Shown here piece after piece: positions 35,761 to 43,432 of a stretch of 64,000 bases of DNA (positions are counted from its first letter, which is position 1; each line of letters starts with the position of its first letter). The position numbers and the translations under genes were made by a program. The DNA comes from Eubacteriaceae bacterium (GTDB taxonomy: Bacteria; Bacillota; Clostridia; Lachnospirales; Lachnospiraceae): positions 124,001 through 188,000 of the forward strand of contig CAJTCR010000001.1 in NCBI GenBank assembly GCA_910574915.1, in the 5' to 3' direction. Below the pieces are notes generated by a model that was given only the letters and a program-made list of their open reading frames with translations, was not told the origin of the DNA and made no database searches.

Positions 35761-37437
35761 CTAATAGTTCATATATAAAAACGAGCCTGCATCATAACCA
35801 GTCCCATATATGCCAAACACAAGCACTGCCGCTATCCCGGCAAGCAAAACGCTCCACCGCAGCACGATTGGCAGCCCTGCAATTTTATCCCGAAATACTA
35901 TGCCCTTCTCCTGTTTCCATCCAATGATCCCAAGCATACAGACCGATATGGCCGCAAGGTGCAGCCCCGGCCTGTCCAGCCCCAATGTGTACAGCGTCCC
36001 GTCAAACAGCTCCCACGGATAAAACTGAAATACTATTTTTTTCAAAATCTCCGCAGACGCCGCAAGGCTTCCAGGTTCTGTCAGGATCCTGCTGACAATG
36101 ACAAGCATAAACAAACGCAGCATACGGACAGCCTGAAACCCTCTGCTATGTACCGGGATATGGAACAAACCGGACAGCCTGGTAATTTCCGGTTCGAAAA
36201 TCGTAGACAGGATAATCAAGCTCCCCCAATAACTCCCCCATACAATGTAATTCCACCCGGTTGAATGCCACAGCCCCGTAAGAAGCCAGACCACACACAG
36301 CGGAACTACCGTCATGCAGTTCTTGCCGGCGCGTTTTCCAAACCTGTCCCGCAGCTTCCCGGAAAGCCGTATCAGACGCGGAGAAACGGCAAGCGGCATA
36401 TATACATAATCTTTAAACCAGATCCCCAGCGTCATATGCCACCTCCTCCAATATTCCGCCACACTTACAGAAAAAAACGGCCTCTTAAAATTTTCCGTAA
36501 GCTCCACCCCGAATACCTGCGACGCCCCAAGTGCGATATCCATGCATCCCGAAAAATCACAAAACGTATAAAACACACTGCCTACAGCAGCAACCAAAAG
36601 CACAGCCCCGTGGTAATCCTCATATGCCGCAAAAACCGGGGACACAAACAAGTTCAGACGGTCTGCAATTACCATTTTCTTTACATACCCCCACAGCATC
36701 CGCTGCAATCCCTCGCACATTCTTTGGTATGCAAACGGATGCCCCTCGCGCAGCATAGGCGCGCAGTCTCGGTACTTCACAATCGGCCCTGCAAGTATCT
36801 TTGGAAAATACAACGCATACAGCAGCAGAAGCAATATATTTTTTTCTGCCTCCTCCTTCCTCCAGTATACATCTGCCAGATACCCGACAAGCGACATCGT
36901 ATAATAAGAGATCCCAAGCGGCACAAAAAAAGAAAACTCTGTAAACGTCTCCATCACCCCGGTATCCTTTACGAATATCCCTAAGACTGGCATGTGGAGC
37001 ATAAAAAACCTGCCGATATGCTGGTACACTTTTGAGAAAAACCAAACGGCAGACGTCAAAACCGGCACGCCGGCAAGCATATGCTGCGCTTTTATGTAAA
37101 CAAGCATCCCCACGATCAGCGTAACTGCCGCCCATAAAAGATACCTGCACCGCTGTTTCACTTTCCTGCGGAAAGCCGCTTTTTTTGCAGCATCCCACGC
37201 TTTTTCCCGCAGAAGCCTTTCATCCTGTTTTAAATACTCCCGTTTCATCAGGCATGACGCTGCCCAGGCAACAACTACCGCGCCCACTGCAAACGGCAGC
37301 AGCTCAACGCCCCAGGTAAAGAAAAAAAACATACTGGCTGCCAGCAGACCGATCCACCTTACCTTAAGCGGAAGCCCAAAATACAACAGCACGGCTGCCA
37401 AAAAGAAAGGAAAAAACAAATAATCCGTATAAACCAT
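35761..37437 (-). CDS. MBOAT-family O-acyltransferase (DltB/AlgI type)
   Basis: A 558-residue polytopic protein with ten or more TM helices. The signature is EYWRRWHMTLGIWFKDYVYMPL (here seen at 328-349) and the catalytic His of TGLWHSTGWNYIVWG at about 391. In Dlt and alginate systems this class moves an acyl group from a carrier across the membrane to a polymer. The context of ACP plus SGNH partner fits that role; the acyl group and polymer are unknown. Confidence 0.93.
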   Translation of the reverse strand: MVYTDYLFFPFFLAAVLLYFGLPLKVRWIGLLAASMFFFFTWGVELLPFAVGAVVVAWAASCLMKREYLKQDERLLREKAWDAAKKAAFRRKVKQRCRYLLWAAVTLIVGMLVYIKAQHMLAGVPVLTSAVWFFSKVYQHIGRFFMLHMPVLGIFVKDTGVMETFTEFSFFVPLGISYYTMSLVGYLADVYWRKEEAEKNILLLLLYALYFPKILAGPIVKYRDCAPMLREGHPFAYQRMCEGLQRMLWGYVKKMVIADRLNLFVSPVFAAYEDYHGAVLLVAAVGSVFYTFCDFSGCMDIALGASQVFGVELTENFKRPFFSVSVAEYWRRWHMTLGIWFKDYVYMPLAVSPRLIRLSGKLRDRFGKRAGKNCMTVVPLCVVWLLTGLWHSTGWNYIVWGSYWGSLIILSTIFEPEITRLSGLFHIPVHSRGFQAVRMLRLFMLVIVSRILTEPGSLAASAEILKKIVFQFYPWELFDGTLYTLGLDRPGLHLAAISVCMLGIIGWKQEKGIVFRDKIAGLPIVLRWSVLLAGIAAVLVFGIYGTGYDAGSFLYMNY

Positions 37438-37454
37438 CCCATATTTCCCCTTTC

Positions 37455-39632
37455 CTAATCCGGCAGGCGCACCGGCACCGTACCCGTGTCAAAGGACGCA
37501 CGGTTTACGACCATTCCAAGCACCTTGTCAAAAACAATGACATTCACCCCGCTGTCTCCCAGCGCGTACTCCACGCCGTCAATAACAGCCGATGCCATAA
37601 CTCCTGTATCCCGCCCGCCGCTGACCACGCGGTATCCCGCTCCCTGCACCTTTGCCGCTATATGATTCTGCCGCCTTTTTTCAAGCAGGGTCTTTCCGGC
37701 ATCCACAACCGCCAGATAAGAATCTCCTTCTTCCAGCAAAGAGAATTTTAAAAGCCCGATTTTTTGAAACGCTTTCCTTGCACGGGCATCCAATGCTCCG
37801 GCGGCATCGCCCGAGACAGATAAAAACAGCACATCATCCTCATTGTCCCAATACGTCATAAGGAACTGCCAAAGCCCGTCCGCCCCTGTTTCCTGCCCAA
37901 GCAGCGCCGCTTCCCTTGCGCGCTCGCACCTGCGGTTGTAAAGGTAAAGCTTCTTCTGGCTGCCGGCAAGCTCTGCGGCATCCACCCCGGCATTTAGCGC
38001 TTCGTCAAGCTCCGTCTGGATCTCCCCTGCCCTCTGGCTTGCCGCACATGTGTCAAAGCACGCAGCGTCAATCACCTGATGCTCTTCATTGTCATACACG
38101 ACAATATTCAGCCCCCGCTGGTTCGGCGCATACTCTGCCCCGTCAATGACGCACGACGCGATGCTGCTTTCCGGCTGCCCGCCGCTTTTTAGCGCATAAT
38201 CAATACTGCCGGAATGCCCCTGATACGAAAGTATCCCTTCTTCTTTTTTTGTTTCTGATTCTGAATCGTTTTCGCCTTCTTCCGGGAATGGAAATTCCAG
38301 CCCCTCCAGGCTGTTTCCCTCAGCAGCAGGTTCTTCTTTCTTTTCTACAGCGCTGCATTGCTCCCATGTGACCCTGCCGTCTTCTATTACTGCCAGATAA
38401 GCATCTCCATACGCAATGCCGGACAACTTTTCCAGTCCGATTCCTGCAAAGCCTGTACGCTGCTTCGGGGTAAGAGACTGTGCCGCGTCTTCCTTTACCG
38501 CAACCAGCACCGTCCTTCCGCTGCCAGACGCCGCTGCAAGATACTCCAGCGGATCAGTCTCTGCTTTCATCTGTACCGCCCACTTTACCCCTCCCTGGTA
38601 GCGCCCCAGTTCTTCTTCCATAAACGCGTAGGAAGCATCCTCTCTCCTGTCCAAAGCTCCGCATTCCCGGCTTAAATATTCCCCAAACCACGCAGTCAGC
38701 TTTGTCGCGCCATAATAATTCATATGCCCGCCATCCGCGCTGTCCAGTGCATGATGATACCCCATCTGGGTGATATAAGGCTCAAAGTTAAAATCAAAAA
38801 AGGAAAGCCCGTACTGCTGCGCAATCATTTCCGCCGCACGATGTTCACAAGACGACCAACTACTAATCACAGGCGTCTTCATTAATACAAGCCGTATCCC
38901 CTTTTCGCTGCAAAAATCTATCATCTTTTTTAAATACCAAAGTGATTCCTTATGGAACTGCGACGGCTCTGCAGTGCCGTCCGCCAGGTATGCAGGCACC
39001 GCCAGCGTATCATAATTCCCCGCGTCCATATACCTTGCCGTCAGAAAATGATATCCGCGCACACTGGTATCCGCTTGATACCCTATTTTTTCAAAATCCG
39101 ACCGCTCCAGCGCCGACCACCTGTCATGATAGGAAAACAGCGGTACCAGGCACGAAAGAAAATCTTCTTCAAAAATATCTGTGTAGTCCTTTACCGCCCT
39201 GCATTTCACATCAGAAAAATGCATCCCGTCGAGCGCTTTCCTGTAAAACGACAGATCCGGCGAACGGCGCAGCATCGAACAATCCAGCACAACCGTCCTT
39301 AACGTATCTGAATGCCGCTGGTACGCTTCCTCCAGCCAGTAATAAGACGCCAGCACCGGCTGCTGTTCCGTCCCCAGGTTATAGGCGCATATCCCATAGG
39401 ATTCATAAAGCTCTGTCACGGAAAACCCACATGCCGTAATGCTTGCCCCTAAAAATATCGTCTCAATCGTATTTTCCGGCTCCTCATAAAACCCGTGCAT
39501 CGTGTTGTAATTATTCCAAAATTTCCACACAGGCTGGAAAAACCAGCCCAGAGCAACCGCCATAATACCCGTAAGCGCTGCAAACAGCGCAATCCTAAAC
39601 AGATACCTGGCTCTTTCTTTCAAACATTGCAT
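37455..39632 (-). CDS. membrane-anchored SGNH-type protein with ILEI/FAM3-like domains
   Basis: 725 residues. One N-terminal TM anchor (RIALFAALTGIMAVALGWFF, residues 13-32), then an SGNH hydrolase-like domain like DltD/AlgJ: the serine in LGASITACGF at 64 and the Asp/His block DSADGGHMNYYG at 297-308. The C-terminal half has ILEI/FAM3-like modules in a B-A-B-A order: VLVAVKEDAA...YLAVIEDG (374-425), CVIDGAEYAPNQRGLNIVVY (493-512), VLFLSVSGDAA...YLAVVDAG (601-646) and SAVIDGVEYALGDSGVNVIVF (681-701). An acidic linker lies between. It probably completes acyl transfer outside the membrane; the extra domains may bind glycans (inference). The ATG has AGAGGTGG upstream. Confidence 0.82.
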   Translation of the reverse strand: MQCLKERARYLFRIALFAALTGIMAVALGWFFQPVWKFWNNYNTMHGFYEEPENTIETIFLGASITACGFSVTELYESYGICAYNLGTEQQPVLASYYWLEEAYQRHSDTLRTVVLDCSMLRRSPDLSFYRKALDGMHFSDVKCRAVKDYTDIFEEDFLSCLVPLFSYHDRWSALERSDFEKIGYQADTSVRGYHFLTARYMDAGNYDTLAVPAYLADGTAEPSQFHKESLWYLKKMIDFCSEKGIRLVLMKTPVISSWSSCEHRAAEMIAQQYGLSFFDFNFEPYITQMGYHHALDSADGGHMNYYGATKLTAWFGEYLSRECGALDRREDASYAFMEEELGRYQGGVKWAVQMKAETDPLEYLAAASGSGRTVLVAVKEDAAQSLTPKQRTGFAGIGLEKLSGIAYGDAYLAVIEDGRVTWEQCSAVEKKEEPAAEGNSLEGLEFPFPEEGENDSESETKKEEGILSYQGHSGSIDYALKSGGQPESSIASCVIDGAEYAPNQRGLNIVVYDNEEHQVIDAACFDTCAASQRAGEIQTELDEALNAGVDAAELAGSQKKLYLYNRRCERAREAALLGQETGADGLWQFLMTYWDNEDDVLFLSVSGDAAGALDARARKAFQKIGLLKFSLLEEGDSYLAVVDAGKTLLEKRRQNHIAAKVQGAGYRVVSGGRDTGVMASAVIDGVEYALGDSGVNVIVFDKVLGMVVNRASFDTGTVPVRLPD

Positions 39633-39643
39633 GATCCACCTCT

Positions 39644-39787
39644 AAAAAGTATACTTTTTCGTGCGGAAGTTTTCCTTATGCATTTTTTACGTTTTAAACA
39701 ACTTACACTTGAAAATCTAGTATTTTATGGTATACTGTAACAAGATTTTGAAATATTTTAAAAATCCGAAAAAGTATACTTTATCGG
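39644..39787. repeat. pair of GTATAC-centred palindromes flanking 100 bases
   Basis: A perfect 16-bp palindrome AAAAAGTATACTTTTT (39644-39659) lies directly upstream of the SGNH gene's ribosome site. A near-perfect 22-bp one with core AAAGTATACTTT spans 39766-39787. The two share the longer string TAAAGTATACTTTTTCG in opposite orientation, so they could be ends of a small element or operators for one regulator. The 346-base gap here holds no gene. Confidence 0.55.
39709..39736 (+). promoter_or_regulatory. plus-strand promoter opposite both flanking operons
   Basis: TTGAAA, 16-base spacer, TATACT with an extended TGG before the -10. It faces away from the SGNH operon and into an empty stretch ending at a hairpin (39873-39906), so it may make a small RNA of about 165 nt. 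Confidence 0.5.
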
Positions 39788-39872
39788 ATCAGCAGCGGCA
39801 GCAGTTTCAAAACCTGTTTCATTCTCTCTGGATTCTTTCGTGAGCGCACAACTTCTCCATCTGTACAGCAAA

Positions 39873-39906
39873 AAAAGATCCCTTCATTATATAAATAGGA
39901 TCTTTT
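39873..39906 (-). terminator. terminator of the MBL gene (possibly bidirectional)
   Basis: Nine-bp stem AAAAGATCC/GGATCTTTT with a 16-base loop. On the minus strand seven T follow, on the plus strand four. Confidence 0.75.
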
Positions 39907-39978
39907 AATGTTTCAAACAGACTAAAGCGCTGCTATATTGTTAGACATAAAATCCAGACAAACGGCTTCAAAATCAGA

Positions 39979-40704
39979 TCATCCTTTTAATCTGCAAAGC
40001 CTTATCTTTGAAATACAAGTGATATACTTTTGTAACTCCTCTCTCCTAAAAGGTTTCCCATGTGCAGGAAATATCCAATCCGCTTTTTCATCCATCAACA
40101 GCTTCCATGAATTTTGAAACGCCTTTTTATTTTCTATCCATATCGTGACCCTTTTAAGGCTTGGTATCCCATTCATTGCAGCGTCACCACAAAAGATTTT
40201 ATTACCCATTTTCAAAGATATGGAGTCCGCAGTATGCCCTGGTGTAAACAATATTTTTCCATGCAAAATGTTTTCGATATTCGCTTGATTTTGTGGTGTT
40301 ATTTCAATCAGCCTGTCAATGTATTGCTTATCAACCGCAGGAAAAAGATGCTTGCCTTTTCCAATCAGCCCCATAAGCCTGCAAAAGGCAAGTGCCAGCA
40401 AACTGCTGCAACCGCCAGAAAATGAATTTTGGCCCCGCAACAGCACAGGTATCGCCTGATGATGTATTACCACTTTCAGATCCGGGTATTTCGACAGCAA
40501 TTCATTCAGGAAGCCTGCATGGTCATCATGTGCATGAGTGAGAAATACATATCGAATCTCAGATAAAGAAATCCCTTGTTTATTTGCTCGTTTCTCCACC
40601 CTTTTCAGACTATGCTCATATCCTGTATCAATCATAATGTAGCCTTGTAAGGCACGATAAATATAAGTATTCATTACCCTGTTTCCTGCATTATATATCT
40701 CCAT
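39979..40704 (-). CDS. MBL-fold metallo-hydrolase
   Basis: 241 residues from the ATG at 40704 (MEIYNAGNRV), which has GGGAG six bases upstream. The metal motif is FLTHAHDDHAGF, followed by the histidine of LFTPGHTADS, the aspartate of IFCGDAAMNG and a final PAHGKPF. This is the glyoxalase II/quorum-lactonase-like branch of the metallo-beta-lactamase fold; the substrate is unknown. It stands alone with its own terminator. Confidence 0.9.
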   Translation of the reverse strand: MEIYNAGNRVMNTYIYRALQGYIMIDTGYEHSLKRVEKRANKQGISLSEIRYVFLTHAHDDHAGFLNELLSKYPDLKVVIHHQAIPVLLRGQNSFSGGCSSLLALAFCRLMGLIGKGKHLFPAVDKQYIDRLIEITPQNQANIENILHGKILFTPGHTADSISLKMGNKIFCGDAAMNGIPSLKRVTIWIENKKAFQNSWKLLMDEKADWIFPAHGKPFRREELQKYITCISKIRLCRLKG

Positions 40705-40737
40705 AACAAGCTCCCATCCTCTTAGACAGTCAGACAA

Positions 40738-40757
40738 AGGCGCATATGTATGCGCCT
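40738..40757 (-). terminator. hairpin after the split gene
   Basis: Nine-bp perfect stem AGGCGCATA with a 2-base centre, 25 bases after the TGA at 40783; on the minus strand followed by TTGTC. Probable weak terminator. Confidence 0.5.
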
Positions 40758-40782
40758 CTGTCAAATGAACTGCCTGTTCGTA

Positions 40783-41031
40783 TCAATGTTTTAAGTTTGC
40801 ATAATAATCCCAGATTCCATTTAAGGCATTTCTTTCAAAAGAAGAAATCCCCAAATCCAGCCTAATGTGGTTCAGGCTGCCTTTCTCCTGTTCCAGCAGC
40901 CCTATGTTCTCCTCGCTGACCGCACTCATAAACGCATGGTAGGCTTGTTCCTTTACATCAGCCGTTTCTTTTTGCGCATCACTGGAATGATATACGGTCT
41001 GTGCCCGAAATCCTTGCAGTTCACCCCATAT
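40783..41031 (-). pseudogene. in-frame continuation of the 41032 gene beyond a TAG stop
   Basis: After the TAG at 41032-41034 the same frame stays open for 82 more codons (IWGELQGFRAQTVYHSSD ... NALNGIWDYYANLKH) and then ends in TGA. It has no start codon or ribosome site at its beginning. The sequence reads like real protein, amphipathic and helical. One C-to-T change (CAG to TAG) would explain the stop, so the neighbour and this piece were probably one gene of about 259 codons. Confidence 0.6.
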
Positions 41032-41562
41032 CTACGTGTTTGTTGCCATAAATCTGCTGTGTGTTTCATAGGCTTGATCTAGCATTTCCAGCTCCTGTGT
41101 ATTGCCATTTTTCTCAATACGGTCTTTCAACAGTTGATAAGCACCTGCCATCTTATTTACATAACCGTCAAAGGTGTCCGTCTTTTCCCCTTCTTTGCTA
41201 TCAAACCTCGCTTTCAGCGCATCAACCTCCGCCTGGGAATAGTCCTTTGTCACAAATTCATCAGACACAGAACCGCCACCAAGCTCAGACATAATTTTTT
41301 CAAAATCATTCATAATGCCGGATGCCCCGGAGCTTACAGGTGAAAGCTTTTCCATATCTCCGGTCTGTTCCATCCTTCTTGTTTCGGACATTTTTTTCTT
41401 TAAAGCCCTGCGGCCTTCCCCGGAAATATCCACGCTGTCACCCTGCCGCTGATTTGCAGCGCTGCTTTTATCCGCCTGCTGTAAGTGCTGCCTTATCCTG
41501 TTTGCATCTACATGATAGGACTGCGGCAGTGTTCTTTGCATATTATTGATACTGATTACCAT
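41032..41562 (-). CDS. unrecognised protein (176 aa), probably C-terminally truncated
   Basis: From the ATG at 41562 (GGAGG ten bases upstream). The N-terminus has no signal peptide (MVISINNMQRTLPQSYHV). DSVDISGEGRRALKKKMSE is reminiscent of the VxISxEAxxL segments in flagellin/FlgM-like and related secreted proteins and recurs as MIQISEEGKGML in the gene at 26999-27481. The C-terminal part is helical (AYQLLKDRIEKNGNTQEL). It ends at a TAG with a long open continuation. Family not recognised. Confidence 0.65.
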   Translation of the reverse strand: MVISINNMQRTLPQSYHVDANRIRQHLQQADKSSAANQRQGDSVDISGEGRRALKKKMSETRRMEQTGDMEKLSPVSSGASGIMNDFEKIMSELGGGSVSDEFVTKDYSQAEVDALKARFDSKEGEKTDTFDGYVNKMAGAYQLLKDRIEKNGNTQELEMLDQAYETHSRFMATNT

Positions 41563-41700
41563 TCTTTTTTCACCTCCAATCTTCAACTAATTTATCGGAA
41601 AAAAAGCACGATTGCTAACATTTGCTGCGTGAATGGTTCCTTTGTCTACGTGAATGGCAGCTTATGCGGTTTTAAGGTCAAAAATTTACTACTATAATAA

Positions 41701-41732
41701 AAGGATGCTTAACCAATCGGCTTTGCATCCTT
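41701..41732 (-). terminator. terminator of the 64-residue protein gene
   Basis: Eight-bp stem AAGGATGC/GCATCCTT with a 16-base loop, followed on the minus strand by TTTTATTATAG. Confidence 0.65.
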
Positions 41733-41754
41733 AATTGTTTCACGCGACCGCGTT

Positions 41755-41949
41755 CTATTCTTTAATTTCATCAATTTCTGTAAGATTGACACCAGCTACA
41801 TTCAAAAAGCTTTTTAAGTATAAATATTCTTTTTTTAGGCTTCCATATGTCTCTGTTGCATTTTCTTTCCGGGCGATCAACATATGTCTTTGGATTTTTA
41901 TAAAATCTTCCATCGCCTTTTGTGTAATTTCCAAATCCGTATTCGGCAT
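41755..41949 (-). CDS. small helical protein (64 aa), unknown
   Basis: From the ATG at 41949 (MPNTDLEITQKAMEDF), with GGAGG seven bases upstream. Entirely helical and charged, no TM or cysteine. Short proteins of this type (MxNxxLEITQKAMxDFIKIQ) look like regulators or small adaptors, but no function can be given. Separate from its neighbours by a terminator. Confidence 0.55.
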   Translation of the reverse strand: MPNTDLEITQKAMEDFIKIQRHMLIARKENATETYGSLKKEYLYLKSFLNVAGVNLTEIDEIKE

Positions 41950-42058
41950 ACAACCACCTCCCAATCATGAAAAACAATATGATATTTACTTTTGTATACT
42001 ATGTTTTCCTGTAAATAGAGTATAACAGAAAAAATCTACTTCTGCAACACTGTTATTC

Positions 42059-43432
42059 CTAACGCAGCACAATCGCATTTACTGCTTCCATTAAATCCAC
42101 AACCTTACTTCTTGTCACAAGCGCTGTCGGTTCACCGTCGACTACAGCCATACAGGTATCTCCATCCCGACGGTACATGCCGATATGTACTGTCGGATAA
42201 TTTTCATCATTCAAATAAAGCGTCATGCTGAGTTCTTCTTTCGCACCAACTTCCTCGTTCTTAAACCTCTTTGCCGTAAGCGCTGCAAGCGCCGTCTGAA
42301 AATCGTCAATAGCAATTTCTTCTTCTCCATAAAACCATACGGTTTCATCTCCTTCTTTCCCAGAGGTCAGCGTATATGTCTCGCCCTCCAGTGTAAGATC
42401 CGCCTTTGTTACCTTGTCAAAATCAGCCCAGAATATCTCCTGATGACGCAGTTCGTTGTAAGATATTGCCATTAACGATTCATACTCCGTTTCCGTGATC
42501 TCATAGATAATCTGAGACTCACCGATCCGTACATAGGCAGGTATGGATTCCTCTTCTTCCGCTTTTTGTTTATCTTGCGCGGAACGGGAAACATGTATCA
42601 CAAACGTTTTTGGCTCCTCCTCTGCCTGCGCCATATACTGTATGGTTGTTGTCAGTTCTGGATCATCCAGCCCTAAGACGGCAAGTTCTTCCTCTGTTGC
42701 ATTGTAAGACACATAATTGCCCAGCCCCAGGCTGCCGATCGTGGAAAGATAGTTTTCTACGGTATCCGAATCCAAAGGCAGATGCCCGTTCTCATCATTG
42801 ACGAAATAAACATCCTCCTCATAATAAGTATCACTGCTTTCTTCCTGATAGATAATGTCATAATTTTCACTTCCGGCAAATGTAATGCTATCCGCCTGAT
42901 CTATGTAAGGTGTTTCATCATGCAAGATCATGTCTTTTAGCTCAATCTCATAGGTTTCCATCGGATCTGTGGATACCAGGTATACATTACCGTCTCCAAT
43001 GGATATATACCGCTGCTCATCCACGGTACTGTAGCCGCCCAATTCTACCTCATAGCTTTCTTCTGCCGTTTCGATATGGATGCTGCATGTCGGATCGTCC
43101 AGCCCATACTGGCTGTAATCCTCCACATTTTCAATGATAAAAGACACGCCAAAGGAGGCAAACAGCCCCAGCAGATCCTCCATTTTTTCTTCACTGACCG
43201 GGAAAGCCTCATCATCATCATACAGCCACCTCTCATCCTTATGGAACGCCAGATTTGTCTGGTCATATTCCCATGACAGCGCCGTCACATCATCCGCTGC
43301 CAGCTCCAGGACAACTTTATCGCTGTTTTTAATTTCCTCCTTTTTCTGCTCATACCGGCTGACGCCAAAAGTCACACCACAAATAATGACCAATACCCCT
43401 GTCCATGCATATAATCTTTTAGACCGTTTCAT
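42059..43432 (-). CDS. DUF4340 domain protein of a Gld-type ABC system
   Basis: 457 residues. An N-terminal TM anchor (LYAWTGVLVIICGVTFGV) is followed by a repetitive extracytoplasmic beta domain (LLGLFASFGVSFIIENVEDYSQYGLDDP, QTALAALTAKRF). DUF4340 proteins regularly accompany GldF/GldG-like genes. It starts inside the end of the GldG-like gene (14-base overlap). It is the last gene of the unit ATPase-permease-GldG-DUF4340. Function of the family unknown. Confidence 0.9.
   Translation of the reverse strand: MKRSKRLYAWTGVLVIICGVTFGVSRYEQKKEEIKNSDKVVLELAADDVTALSWEYDQTNLAFHKDERWLYDDDEAFPVSEEKMEDLLGLFASFGVSFIIENVEDYSQYGLDDPTCSIHIETAEESYEVELGGYSTVDEQRYISIGDGNVYLVSTDPMETYEIELKDMILHDETPYIDQADSITFAGSENYDIIYQEESSDTYYEEDVYFVNDENGHLPLDSDTVENYLSTIGSLGLGNYVSYNATEEELAVLGLDDPELTTTIQYMAQAEEEPKTFVIHVSRSAQDKQKAEEEESIPAYVRIGESQIIYEITETEYESLMAISYNELRHQEIFWADFDKVTKADLTLEGETYTLTSGKEGDETVWFYGEEEIAIDDFQTALAALTAKRFKNEEVGAKEELSMTLYLNDENYPTVHIGMYRRDGDTCMAVVDGEPTALVTRSKVVDLMEAVNAIVLR

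Noticed and set aside
37455-39632. TIR-like reading of the ILEI halves as a recent tandem duplication
   Set aside because: The halves are diverged in sequence and spaced by unrelated linkers; an old domain arrangement fits better.
42022-42056. Terminator after the DUF4340 gene
   Set aside because: A 7-bp stem with a 21-base loop and no T tract on the minus strand.
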